Positions 55,301 to 64,000 of a stretch of 64,000 nucleotides of DNA are shown here, piece after piece (the stretch's first letter is position 1; each line of letters begins with the position of its first letter). The DNA comes from Lotus japonicus. Its lineage: Eukaryota; Streptophyta; Magnoliopsida; Fabales; Fabaceae. The DNA lies in contig NC_080046.1 in NCBI RefSeq assembly GCF_012489685.1, forward strand, positions 3,226,501 to 3,290,500. Reading direction: 5' to 3'. A program made the position numbers and the translations under genes. The notes under the pieces are model-generated. The model was not told where the DNA came from. It ran no database searches and worked only from the letters and a program-made list of their open reading frames with translations.

Positions 55301-57840
55301 TTGGGAGAAACATGGAAGTTTATGTTGATGACATGATCGTTAAATCAGCGCGTGGCTCGGACCATCATCAAGATCTAGAAGAAGCATTTGGCGAGATAAG
55401 GAAGCACAATATGCGCCTCAACCCGGAGAAATGCTCTTTTGGTGTTCAGGGTGGCAAGTTTTTAGGCTTCATGATCACGTCCCGAGGAATAGAGATAAAC
55501 CCAGACAAATGCAAGGCAATTCAGCAGATGAAAAGCCCCTCTAATGTGAAAGAGGTCCAACGTTTAACAGGGCGAATAACAACTTTATCTCGATTTCTTC
55601 CTAAGTCTGGTGATAGATCCTTCCCTTTTTTCAAGTGTCTTCGAAAAAATGTTGCATTTGAGTGGACGGCGGAGTGTGAAGAAGCTTTTGTTCGCCTCGA
55701 GGAACTCCTGTCATCGCCGCCAATCTTGTCAAAACCAATGCAGGGACACCCGCTGCACTTGTATTTTGCTGTGAGTGATAGTGCTCTGAGTTCTGTGATA
55801 CTGCAGGAAATAGATGGCGAGCAGCGAATTGTTTATTTTGTTAGCCACACACTCCAAGGCGCAGAGATCAGATACCAGAAAATTGAGAAGGCGGCACTGG
55901 CAGTCCTTGTCACCGCCCGGCGGTTGAGACCTTATTTTCAGAGCTTTCCAGTGAAGGTACGGACGGATTTGCCCCTGAGACAAGTGTTACAAAAGCCGGA
56001 TTTGTCAGGTAGATTGGTCGCCTGGTCGGTTGGATTATCTGAATATGGGTTGCAATATGATAAGCGAGGCACAGTTGGCGCACAGTCACTGGCTGATTTT
56101 GTGGTAGAGTTGACCCCAGACCTGGTTGAAAGAGTGGACACCCAGTGGACTCTCTTTGTAGATGGATCCTCCAATAGCAGTGGCAGTGGCGCGGGAGTAA
56201 CGTTGGAAGGACCAGGAGATCTGGTATTGGAGCAATCGCTGAAATTTGAGTTCAAGGCAACAAACAACCAGGCAGAATATGAAGCTCTCATCGCCGGATT
56301 GAAGTTGGTGCGTGAGGTGAAGATCGGAAGGTTGTTGATAAGAACGGACTCGCAGTTGGTAGAGAGTCAGGTGAAGGGAACTTTCCAGGTCAAAGATCTC
56401 ATTCTGATCAAATACCTTGAGCGAGTGCGATATTTGATGACACTTTTCCAAGAAGTTGTGGTAGAGTATGTTCCTCGAGCACAAAATCAGCGGGCGGACG
56501 CGTTGGCCAAATTGGCGAGCACACGGAAGCCCGGCAACAACAAAAGTGTGATTCAGGAAACGCTAGCGTGCCCCAGCATCGAAGGCGAGCTCATGGCATG
56601 TGTGAACAGAGGGGCGACGTGGATGATACCCATATTATCTATCTTGGCGGAGGACCCGGCGGAAGTGGAGCAATGCACGAAGGAGCAACGGCGCGAGGCG
56701 AGCCACTATACTCTCATTGACGGACATTAGTATCGCCGTGGTTTTTCGACGCCGCTGTTAAAATGTGTGCCGCCAGAGAAATATGAGGCGATAATGTCTG
56801 AGGTACATGAAGGAGTATGCGCAAGCCACATCGGGGGGAGGTCTTTGGCCTGCAAGGTGTTAAGGGCGGGTTTCTACTGGCCCACCCTCAGGAAGGATTG
56901 TATGGACTTTGTGAAGCGGTGTGAAAAATGTCAAGTGTTTGCGGATTTGACAAAAGCACCGCCAAAGGAGCTGGTAACGATGAACGCCCCATGGCCTTTC
57001 GCCATGTGGGGTGTGGATTTGGTAGGACCATTTCCGACCGCCAGGTCGCATATGAAGTTTATATTAGTAGCGGTGGACTACTTTACTAAATGGATTGAAG
57101 CTGAGCCCCTGGCCAAAATAACCTCTGCAAAAATAGTCAACTTTTACTAGAAGCGTATTGTTTGCAGGTTCGGGATTCCAAGGGCGATCGTGTCCGACAA
57201 CGGGACCCAGTTTTCAAGCAACCAAACAAGGGAATTTTGCAAGGAAATGGGCATACATATGAGGTTCGCCTCTGTGGAGCATCCGCAAACGAACGGTCAA
57301 GTGGAATCTGCAAACAGGGTGATTCTGCGCGGATTGAGGCGACGACTGGAGGAAGCTAAGGGAGCCTGGCTGGATGAACTCCCTGTGGTACTCTGGTCGT
57401 ACAACACCACTGAGCAATCTACTACAAGAGAAACTCCCTTTAGAATGACCTATGGGGTAGATGCTATGTTGCCGATGGAAATTGAAAATTTCACATGGCG
57501 GACTCAGCCGGATTTTGAAGGGGAGAATCAAGCCAATATGGCGATGTAGCTGGATCTTTTGTCTGAAACACGTGATGAGGCCCACATTCGAGAGACGACG
57601 ATGAAGCAGCGCGTGGCCGCCAAGTACAATAGCAGGGTTCGTGTCCGGGATATGCAAGTTGGCGATCTGGTCCTCAAGTGGCGATCAGGAACCCCAAGAA
57701 ACAAGCTGACTCCAAACTGGGAGGGGCCCTACCGCATTGTCAAAGTTCTTGGTACAAGGGCCTATCACTTGGAAGAGCTTGACGGAAGGCGACTACCCAG
57801 GTCATTCAACAGTTTAAGCCTGCGCTATTATTACAGTTGA
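52381..57840 (+). pseudogene. e2 gag-pol polyprotein with three in-frame TAG stops
   Basis: One frame of about 1819 codons. Pro-rich N-terminus; gag core about residues 140-310 (LDSYSGDSDPKDHLLYF, AMAWFTTLPRGSISNF); zinc-knuckle-like WCEYHRSIGHDTDDCW at about 420; protease VLLDQGSSADIIYGD at about 600, with the plant DQGSS variant; RT about 830-1030 (KWRMCVDYTDLNKACP, MDAYSGYHQI, YVDDMIVKS at about 980); RNase H about 1255-1380 (LFVDGSSNSSGSGAG); integrase with HHCC finger and catalytic Asp (GVDLVGPF), Asp (SDNGTQF) and Glu (QVESANR); C-terminal NWEGPYRIVKV. Stops are TAG at 56728-56730 (between RNase H and integrase), 57148-57150 and 57547-57549 (both in integrase). There are no frameshifts. 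Gag and pol share one frame. Confidence 0.93.
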
Positions 57841-58789
57841 TCGTGAGCGAGAAAGCTGGAAAGGCGAGGAGCTCCAAGGAAGAACTTCTAACAAACAAAG
57901 TGAATTCGCCAAAGTTAGATATCTTCAATTTTTCTAAAAATATCTCAAAACTCTCCAATGTAACAAAAGCGTGCTCTTTTTCTCCGAAAGGTGTTTTTTA
58001 ACGAGGCGCTCCATCAATAAAACAAAAATTCATGAAATTCGTATCCAAAGATTCCAGGGATTCCCTGACGATCGGAATTGCCGATCGATGTAAAGAATTA
58101 CGGCGATCACTAGGTGGGACAAGCTTGATCCCCAAAGGGGCTTGCTGGAACCCTGAAGGTGGCGGCGATTCCACAAATGGCCTTTGATGCCTGAGAATCA
58201 CCCCCCGGAAAGTCTGACGTGATCGTCGGTCCCGTAAACGATGTGTTGGGTAAGTCTCGCCAGAATACGACGAGCGCCATTAACTAGGCAAAAGTCTTGG
58301 GACCCCCAAATGGCCATTGGGACCCAAGCATTGTAAGCCCCGAGCGGGCAAAGCCCCGGGCGAAGCCCTCAAGAACGGAGGCCATTTATCCCTTTGTGGA
58401 AAATGTTTAAAGTCTTGGCGGAGGAATGCCAAGCAACAAGCCCTAGTTAAAATTAATGCACGAAATCGTTAGGCGTAATTCAATCATATGACGCGTGAAA
58501 AATAGCGCAAGATATAAGGTCGGCGAATGAATAAGGTGGAAGGCGAGTGCTTGGTCACTCAGGATGTTGAGTATTTTATTACTCCGGGGCGTCGGGGCGT
58601 TTAACTATGAAATTCATTCTTAAAATTTTAACAATAAGAATGCCGCGATGTGAAACCAAAAGGATTTACGGCGGGAACAATCATTCATTAATCGCCTAAA
58701 ACCTAACAATCATTCAATGAGATTTACGAAGTGTACAAAGGCGATGTGAAAGCAATGGCGGTAAAGGTTAAGTAAAAATTAAAATTACA
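57841..58789. other. e2 spacer between pol and antisense gene
   Basis: Moderately GC-rich, no gene recognised. The part from about 58370 (GGCCATTTATCCCTTTGTGG) is shared with e1 directly after its truncated LTR, which marks the e1 deletion breakpoint. Confidence 0.6.
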
Positions 58790-60429
58790 TTATTCATTAT
58801 TTCTTTCTTCTCTTCCTGTTTCTTCTTCTTCTTCTTCTTCTTCTTCTTCTTCTTCTTCAGTTGCAGTCCAGAAGTGTTGGTCAATCAAAGGAGGATCATC
58901 AGGACCAACCAGTCCTTCAGCAGTGATTTCTTTCATTATTCCTATGGCGCTAAAGTCAAAGTTAGGGAACAAGTGTTGAGCCTGGTCCTTGGCGATGTCA
59001 GCAGCTTGCTCCCTCGCCTCAACAGCTTTGGCTCTCTCCACCGCCAGCTCGCCCTCTAGCTCTTTGATCTTCGCAAGATGAGAAGTAATCTCGGCATCCT
59101 TCGCGGTAAGGGCTACCCCATGAGCCCCGTCCGCCTTCTTAATCTCTTCAGCACTAGCCCGCATCACCGCCTCCATATCCGCTTTCGCCGAGGCCAAAGA
59201 CTCAGCAGACTTTTCCTCTTGCTCCGCCAACGCCTTTTTCGCTGACTCCAGTTCGGCGCGCAACACTCCAAGCTCTGACTCCTTAGCGGCCAGCGCCTCA
59301 CCCCTAGCGGCCAAATCCTTCTCAGCTTGGTCTTTTTCCTTTTTGCAAGCTTGAAGACTGGCATCGAGGCCATCCGCTTCTTCCCTCATCAGCATCAAAT
59401 GATCCTCCAGTTCACCGATTTTAATCCCCGCCGTACCAATCAACTTGTCGGCTTGAACTTTTTCTTTGCCCGCTTGGTCCAACAGTTTATCGAAGCGCTT
59501 TTTCCAAGCGGCGGCGTCCTCTTGGTGCTTGGCACTCTCAGCCCTCAACCGTTCATTTTCAGCAGCGGCGGCGTTGAAATTGTCAAACGCGTGGGCAAAG
59601 ATGCACCCAGCACGTAGAAGACAAGCAAGGGTCTCCTCTTTGGCTTCATTAATACCCCGGCTCAAAACTTCTTTCTCTATGGTGTCACGGTTGAGACCGG
59701 TAAGTAGGAACTCTGAAGGCTCAATGGCGTTGGGAAGCATATTGTAGTAGCTAGAGGAGCCGCCTTCGTTGCCAGGAACTTGCTCAATCCGGGCTGCCTC
59801 AAAGGTGGTGGCGGCACCAGGAGAGGGTCTTTCTTCTTGATGAGGCGGGGGAGACATGGAACGCTCATCATTTGCTGGAGGCGGGCTAGGAGGTGCAAAT
59901 TGGCGAGGGGGAGACTTGGGGATTTCTTTTTCCTTTTCTCTTTCTTTCTCCCCGGCAGTGGCGCTGGTGGCGGCAAGCTTCTCAACAGCTGAGGGTTGAG
60001 AAGTGTTGGTGGTTGTGCCGGCAGCTGATGATTGATCGACAGTCGTGGTTGTGGCGCCCACAGTAGTGGACTTGGCGGCGCCAATGGTGGCTGTATCACC
60101 GGTAGCGGAATTGGGAGCCGTGACAGTAGCAGACTCGGAGGCCGTGGCGGCAGAAGATTTGGTGGAGGCTTTGGCAACATTCTTGCCTTTGGACGTGGCG
60201 GCAGCAGTGGGTTGAGCGCCGGGGTTGGAGGAGCCGGCGACTGCAGATCCCGGGGCGACAGAGGAAACTTTAACTAATTTCCTCCTCTTGGGGGCTTGGG
60301 CGCCCTCGGGTTGACTCTCAGCACCGCCCCGTTTTTTCCCATCGCCCTCAGTGTTGAACTTTGGAGAGAAACGGGCCATTTTCCTCTCGCGGGCTTTCAG
60401 GAGCTCGGCGTTGGTGAAGTTCATGTCTT
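58790..60429 (-). CDS. e2 antisense gene, exon 2 (coiled-coil half)
   Basis: Second exon of the gene opposite to gag-pol. After the acceptor TTGCAG (AG 60431-60430) it reads EDMNFTNAELLKARERKMAR. A low-complexity Ala/Thr/Ser/Pro region of about 170 residues follows, then a conserved block (SSYYNMLPNAIEPSEFLLTG, LACLLRAGCIFAHAFDNFNA). A coiled coil of about 220 residues comes next (KIGELEDHLMLMREEADGLD and onward, heptads of Leu/Ala with Glu/Lys), and a Glu-rich tail from a (TTC)n microsatellite ends the exon. No nuclease or transposase active site is seen. Open throughout, unlike the e1 copy. Joined to exon 1 the protein would have about 842 residues. Role unknown; multimerisation is suggested by the coiled coil. 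Confidence 0.72.
58814..58862. repeat. (TTC)n microsatellite coding poly-Glu
   Basis: About 13 TTC/CTT units, in frame with the antisense gene. e1 has fewer units at the matching place (about 21502-21530), showing length change within the frame. Confidence 0.85.
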
Positions 60430-60542
60430 CTGCAACGTTATATAAAAAAAAAGGGTCAGTAGCAACATAAGAGATAAGAAAAAATGATGATGATGAAAAA
60501 ACGAGAAAGAAATTTCGATGATAAAAGTAAACTATAAGTGAC
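60430..60542 (-). other. Intron of the e2 antisense gene
   Basis: 113 bp, GT (60542-60541) to AG (60431-60430), phase 1. Without splicing, exon 1 runs only four codons further to a stop. e1 has an intron with the same splice sites and phase. Confidence 0.65.
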
Positions 60543-61431
60543 CTAAGTATTTGGGTGTCCTTGAGAGGCGAGCGCCCTCAAGGACTGTTGTGCAGTCAAG
60601 GACAGGAAGCGAGGCGAGGAGATTCAAAAAGGCTTTGTCGTTGGCAGACAAAGTTTCTTCTGAAGGATCGGTAATCCCATTGGGCTTTTCCGTCCAGTAA
60701 AGGGGAAAAAGGGCAGTCCCGTCCCTAAGGGTGAAGGCCTCTGGATAGGCGGGGTGAACCGCCACACGGAAGTATCTCCGGGCAAAGGAGGACTTCGCGT
60801 TACTTTTATGAGGGTTCAAACACTTACGGCCGGCTCGGGCCTTTAAGGAAATCCATCCTCTATTTTTGATGGACTTGGAGTCAACATCGTAGAGATAGAA
60901 GAAGCTGGTGGGAGATGGGGCGGTGCCAACAGCGGCGCACAAGATTTCAAAGCACCGGATGTAGGCCCAGGCGTTGGGGTGGAGTTGACAAGGAGCCGCG
61001 TTGATATCGCGGAGGACGGTTTGAACGAAGGGCGAAAAGGGAAGCCTGACTCCAAGCTCGCCAAACATATATTCATGCGCAAAGAAAAAGTGGGATCTCT
61101 TTACGTCGCCGTTGATCTTATGAAGCCAGGGGCGGTCCTCAGCACTGCAGGGCCAAATCCTGAGCTTGGCGTTCATTTCGTCATCGTTAGATAAACCACC
61201 AAGGTTGCTCACGAATTCCACGATAAGATCACTATTCTGGAAAACGGAGGGTTGGTCTATAGCCTCGTGAGTGGGTGCCCTCTGAACTGGAAGGGGCAGA
61301 GTCGCGAAAGTTTTCAGTCTGAAAGGAGGGATCTCTGGGACCTCTAAACGGAGGCCGCCGGCTGCGGTAGAGTCAGGGTCGTTCCCAGAAGAAGAAGAGG
61401 TGTGATTAGGGGAGTTAGGGTTTGAAGCCAT
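60543..61431 (-). CDS. e2 antisense gene, exon 1 (Transposase_28-like)
   Basis: 889 nt from the ATG at 61431 (MASNPNSPNHTSSSSGNDPD); a TTG nine bases upstream could extend it, but e1 begins at the same ATG. Ser-rich N-terminus, then a globular region of about 230 residues: FRLKTFATLPLPVQRAP, KLRIWPCSAEDRPWL, HEYMFGELGVRLPFSPFVQT, LHPNAWAYIRCFEILCAAVG, GWISLKARAGRKCLN, LFPLYWTEKPNGITDPS. This resembles the plant family named putative gypsy type transposon (Transposase_28, from memory). Promoter: TATA box at 61641-61652, minus strand. The two copies differ at many positions but keep length and frame, which favours past selection on the protein. Confidence 0.75.
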
Positions 61432-62297
61432 CCTTGGCAATGAAATGAGGAAAAGGAAAAGACGAGTAGAGATAAGATGCAGAGATAAGGGAACAAGGAC
61501 TCACCGGGCAAGGATGTGAAGAGTGGGTAGCGGAAAGGGTGAAAGGCGACGGCACCAGAGCGGAAGTTGGAAGAGGGAGCTTGGTAAGCGATTAGAGAAG
61601 TAAAGAGAGGTCTCGGAAATGGATGATTGTAGGGAAGAAGGGTTTTTATAGGAAAAGGGGGGAAGCTGGAAGGGTGACGCGTGTTGGACGCGTGTGGAAG
61701 GTTGGAAGTCATTATGGCCTTTGGGAAATGGGACGCGTGTGAAGGGGAGTTACGGCGCATGATTGGACAAGTTATGAGGAGTGAGGTGACGGTTGCGGAG
61801 AAAGGGGAAAACTGACGTAACTGACGTATCACATGGGGCAGTTAGAGATTTGAAAGGTTTTTGAAAAAAGGGAAAGCGCGAAAGGCCCCGCCACCATGAA
61901 GACTAAATGCCATCGCCTAACAAATGGTGTCGCCAATGGAGTTTAGTCGCCCGCCAAGGGCATCGCCAGCTAACACTTGGACGATCAGTACATGATTAAC
62001 ACCTGTCACCTAGCTCGCCGACGAAGGGCGCGCGCCTATTCCGACTAATCGTCAGTACAAAACGATTGTTCCCGCCGCCTGTGGACTTGACGGGCTGGGT
62101 TGCTCGCCAAGACCAGTGGACTGGGCGGCTAAAGATGCTTGTTTCCTTTTGCTTACGCCATGTTGGCGATGTAGTGTTCTTCTTTTTTCTCAAGCCATGT
62201 TGGCAGCTTAGATTCCGGTGTACCATAGGATGCATGTAAAAGCATTTTAAAGACACACTTAGCTCTCATACTTCGAGCTCGGTGTCTTGTGGACTAG
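61432..62297. other. e2 region between antisense gene and 3' LTR
   Basis: 5' leader and promoter of the antisense gene, then non-coding sequence to the LTR. It corresponds to 24120-25001 of e1. No clear polypurine tract before the LTR. Confidence 0.6.
61641..61652 (-). promoter_or_regulatory. Conserved TATA box of the antisense gene (e2)
   Basis: CCTATAAAAACC on the minus strand, 210 bp before the ATG. Identical to 24331-24342 in e1, with the same downstream CTTCTTCCCTACAATCATCC. Confidence 0.62.
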
Positions 62298-62578
62298 TGG
62301 ACTGGGCGAGCCCCTAGAGGGGCGATGCCCAGGGTTTAGCCCGCCCAAAGGCGAGTGCCTGGCCTTAAATTGGGCCTCAACTTCGGAGGCCCAATTGGCC
62401 CAATGGGTAGTACCCAAGTCTTATAAATAGAAGGTAGATACCAATTGTAAGGGACTTTTGGCTCATTTTATGAAATAACACATGAAATTCAGCACTCTCT
62501 CTCATTCTCATTCTCTCTTTAGCACATTCTTCCACTCTCTAGGTACTATCCTTTCCTTCAATGTTCATTCCCGGAACA
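62298..62578 (+). repeat. e2 3' LTR
   Basis: 281 bp, followed by the target duplication CAGGG (62579-62583). TATA-like CTTATAAATAG at 62420-62430. Confidence 0.94.
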
Positions 62579-62795
62579 CAGGGGATGTTTGACTTGTACT
62601 AGCTTCCTCATTGACAGCAATTTCCAGAGAAGTTGCTTGCTAACTAATAAGAGTGACAATCAGTTCTATATGCACATTACCTTTTTTTTCCACAAGAGAA
62701 CATGTTACATCTTGCAAACAAGTCAGAATACCTTCTACTGCTATTTTTGTTGTCTCACTTGGATCTGTCTTAAATGATTACTGAATAATTTAGAT

Positions 62796-62957
62796 CAGTG
62801 TTGTCAAATCACAATCGTGGACCATCACGGTGAGCCAAGAATCCACTATTTCGGCCGCTATTTAGCGCCGAATAACGTGCTATAGTGAACAATAGCAGCA
62901 TCGCGATTAGCCAAAAATCCACAATGCTATAACGGCATCCGGTATTTGATAACACTG
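62796..62957. mobile_element. Small hAT-type MITE, 162 bp
   Basis: Ends CAGTGTTGTCAAAT and (reverse complement of right end) CAGTGTTATCAAAT, flanked by an exact 8-bp duplication ATTTAGAT (62788-62795 and 62958-62965). The interior is non-coding. Confidence 0.85.
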
Positions 62958-63288
62958 ATTTAGATTCACCTTGAATATAACTTAACCTCAAACAAAGTTG
63001 AGTGGAAAAAATAGATAGCTACCGCTTTCATGCATTTGTAAGCAGTGAAATACAATGCTTTGCCAACAAGCAATTTTGGTTCCAATGCAAGCTTCTTTGT
63101 CGCCATTTAGTCTAATTCTATGCAAGTTATGAATGCTTAATAGAATGTCATGACCTCTAGAAAGAACAAAAACAGTTTTTATACTGGAAATGGAATATCA
63201 TAACCTTGTCTTCTTGACTTTCCAACCACTGAATTGTTTTATTCCAATCATCAACGGTCCTCTTTTTTGTTATGTGGTCCCTCCTTAA

Positions 63289-63332
63289 TCTCCCATAGAA
63301 CCATGTGGGTACTCCCATAGAACCATGTGGGT
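63289..63332. repeat. 22-bp direct tandem duplication
   Basis: TCCCATAGAACCATGTGGGT occurs twice in a row, 22 bp apart, close to the copia LTR. Confidence 0.85.
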
Positions 63333-63363
63333 AGTGTTTAAAAGAAAAAAAAGGAAACAAAGC

Positions 63364-63939
63364 TGTTTTGTATTGGGCCGTAGCCCATTATGTCTTAAGG
63401 GTTTTCAAACCCTTATTTCTCAAAGTGGCATAGCATATATATGTTGCAGAGAGAAAGGACGAGAATTAGCTCCAAAGAAGAAGAACAACGACGCACAACA
63501 GAGAGAAGAAGCTTGAGCACCTGTTTTTGTGACACACCATTTCTACTCCGTTTCAGCTCAAATTGGAGTATGTTGTTTCTGTCACTTTGCTCAATATTTT
63601 GATGTACTCCTTTTAAGTTTTCATCTTCTCTAGTGCTTGTAATAGTATGTTCTTTATTAGGTCTTTGTTGTACCTATTTCCACCTTTTGTTGGTGATGAT
63701 TTTGAGGTCTCTAGTAATTCTAGGATACTAGGAAGACATTACTTTGTACCCATTATTTTTCTATAGTGGATGTTTACTGGCTTGGTCCCGTGGTTGTTTA
63801 CTCTCTCACACTTGCCTCTATTCTATTGTTGTTGTTACTGGTATTGGACTTGTTGGAAATTTCTGAGTTCAGGTTCACACAAGACAAGAGGAGTTTTTGT
63901 GCTCCTGACTTTCCGCTGCGCTACTCTGGTACCCCAACA
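63364..63939 (+). repeat. 5' LTR of a Ty1/copia element running off the window
   Basis: 576 bp, TGTTTTGTATTGGGCC...GGTACCCCAACA. Bounded on the right by a primer binding site, which fixes its end. The left end is set by TG and the change in sequence. The target duplication would be AAAGC (63359-63363), to be compared with the unseen 3' end. Confidence 0.75.
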
Positions 63940-63941
63940 AG

Positions 63942-63953
63942 TGGTATCAGAGC
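63942..63953 (+). promoter_or_regulatory. Copia primer binding site
   Basis: TGGTATCAGAGC, two bases after the LTR, complementary to initiator-methionine tRNA. Confidence 0.9.
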
Positions 63954-63990
63954 TTCGGCACTATCCTGGTGTTTTATCTTGTGGTGAACA

Positions 63991-64000
63991 ATGGACGTCA
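63991..64000 (+). CDS. gag: Start of copia gag (partial)
   Basis: ATGGACGTCA, 38 bp after the primer binding site, is the expected position for a copia gag start codon. Only three codons are in the window. Confidence 0.5.

Larger units (their letters stand above)
51930..62578 (+). mobile_element. Ty3/gypsy element e2 with antisense gene, nearly complete
   Basis: 10.65 kb, LTRs 51930-52214 and 62298-62578, exact target duplication CAGGG at 51925-51929 and 62579-62583. Plus-strand gag-pol in the order gag-protease-RT-RNase H-integrase (Ty3/gypsy order), then about 950 bp, then a minus-strand two-exon gene filling the space to the 3' LTR. The layout (short LTR, large 3' region with antisense ORF) points to the Tat/Retand-like branch, which I infer from layout and motifs only. 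Confidence 0.95.
62584..63363 (-). other. Flank of e2 with exon-like segments, possible host gene
   Basis: Outside the small MITE this stretch is not recognisably repetitive. On the minus strand it has open pieces bounded by splice-like signals: 63340-63198 (WFYGRLRRDHITKKRTVDDW, NKTIQWLESQEDK, then GTTATG), 63102-63026 (MATKKLALEPKLLVGKALYF, TAYKCMKA, then GTAGCT) and about 62773-62685 (TDPSETTKIAVEGILTCLQD, VTCSLVEKK, then GTAATG). I do not recognise the protein, and the spacing after the last piece is too short for a plant intron. A host gene interrupted by e2 is possible but unproven. Confidence 0.25.

Overview
The window looks like nuclear DNA of a flowering plant. It is dense in nested transposable elements, has long AT-rich tracts and spliced genes, and shows no bacterial-style operons. 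A legume is likely: the Sirevirus with a large ORF after pol, the Mutator-type ends beginning GGCTTAAATGCA, and the 2.5 kb LTR of TGTAAGACCCCG...GTTACA type are all familiar from legume genomes. That assignment is inference from recalled families, not a database result. I find no confident host gene; the nearest candidate is a set of exon-like segments at 62.6-63.35 kb.

Layout. (1) 0.56-14.5 kb: a decayed LINE (LINE-A, + strand) split by a 12.1 kb Ty1/copia Sirevirus on the - strand (1184-13280). The Sirevirus has almost identical LTRs, gag, pol with one in-frame stop, a large extra ORF after pol, and a small coiled-coil ORF on the opposite strand with its own TATA box. (2) 14.5-17 kb: unassigned sequence and a possible CACTA terminus. 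(3) 17-26.6 kb: a second LINE (LINE-B, - strand) lying in a degenerate tandem array. It is split by a deleted Ty3/gypsy element (e1, 20885-25275) flanked by the target duplication ATATC. A SINE follows. (4) 26.7-30 kb: a three-unit tandem repeat with a non-autonomous hAT element inside it, then a 236 bp hairpin. (5) 30-40.8 kb: a probable Helitron on the - strand with decayed helicase and RPA-like genes, carrying a MULE, a Stowaway MITE and several tandem arrays. (6) 41-51.9 kb: AT-rich repeats, a 2.5 kb solo LTR, three Helitron-type 3' ends on the + strand and a second MULE with 9-bp target duplications. (7) 51.9-62.6 kb: a nearly complete Ty3/gypsy element (e2) with target duplication CAGGG, a gag-pol frame broken by three TAG codons, and a two-exon antisense gene. 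(8) 62.6-64 kb: a small hAT MITE and the 5' LTR, primer binding site and gag start of another copia element cut off by the window edge.

Main result. e1 and e2 are related Ty3/gypsy copies, and between pol and the 3' LTR both carry the same gene on the strand opposite to gag-pol. The two copies share a TATA box, a first exon of exactly 889 nt, splice donor and acceptor sites, and a coiled-coil second exon. The Sirevirus in the same window independently has an extra ORF after pol and an antisense coiled-coil ORF behind a TATA box. Antisense accessory genes in the 3' part of plant LTR retrotransposons are known in outline. Their role is not, and this window holds two unrelated examples side by side.

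Limits. Repeat lengths, LTR differences and reading frames were counted by eye. Family names rest on recognised motifs, with no searches run.
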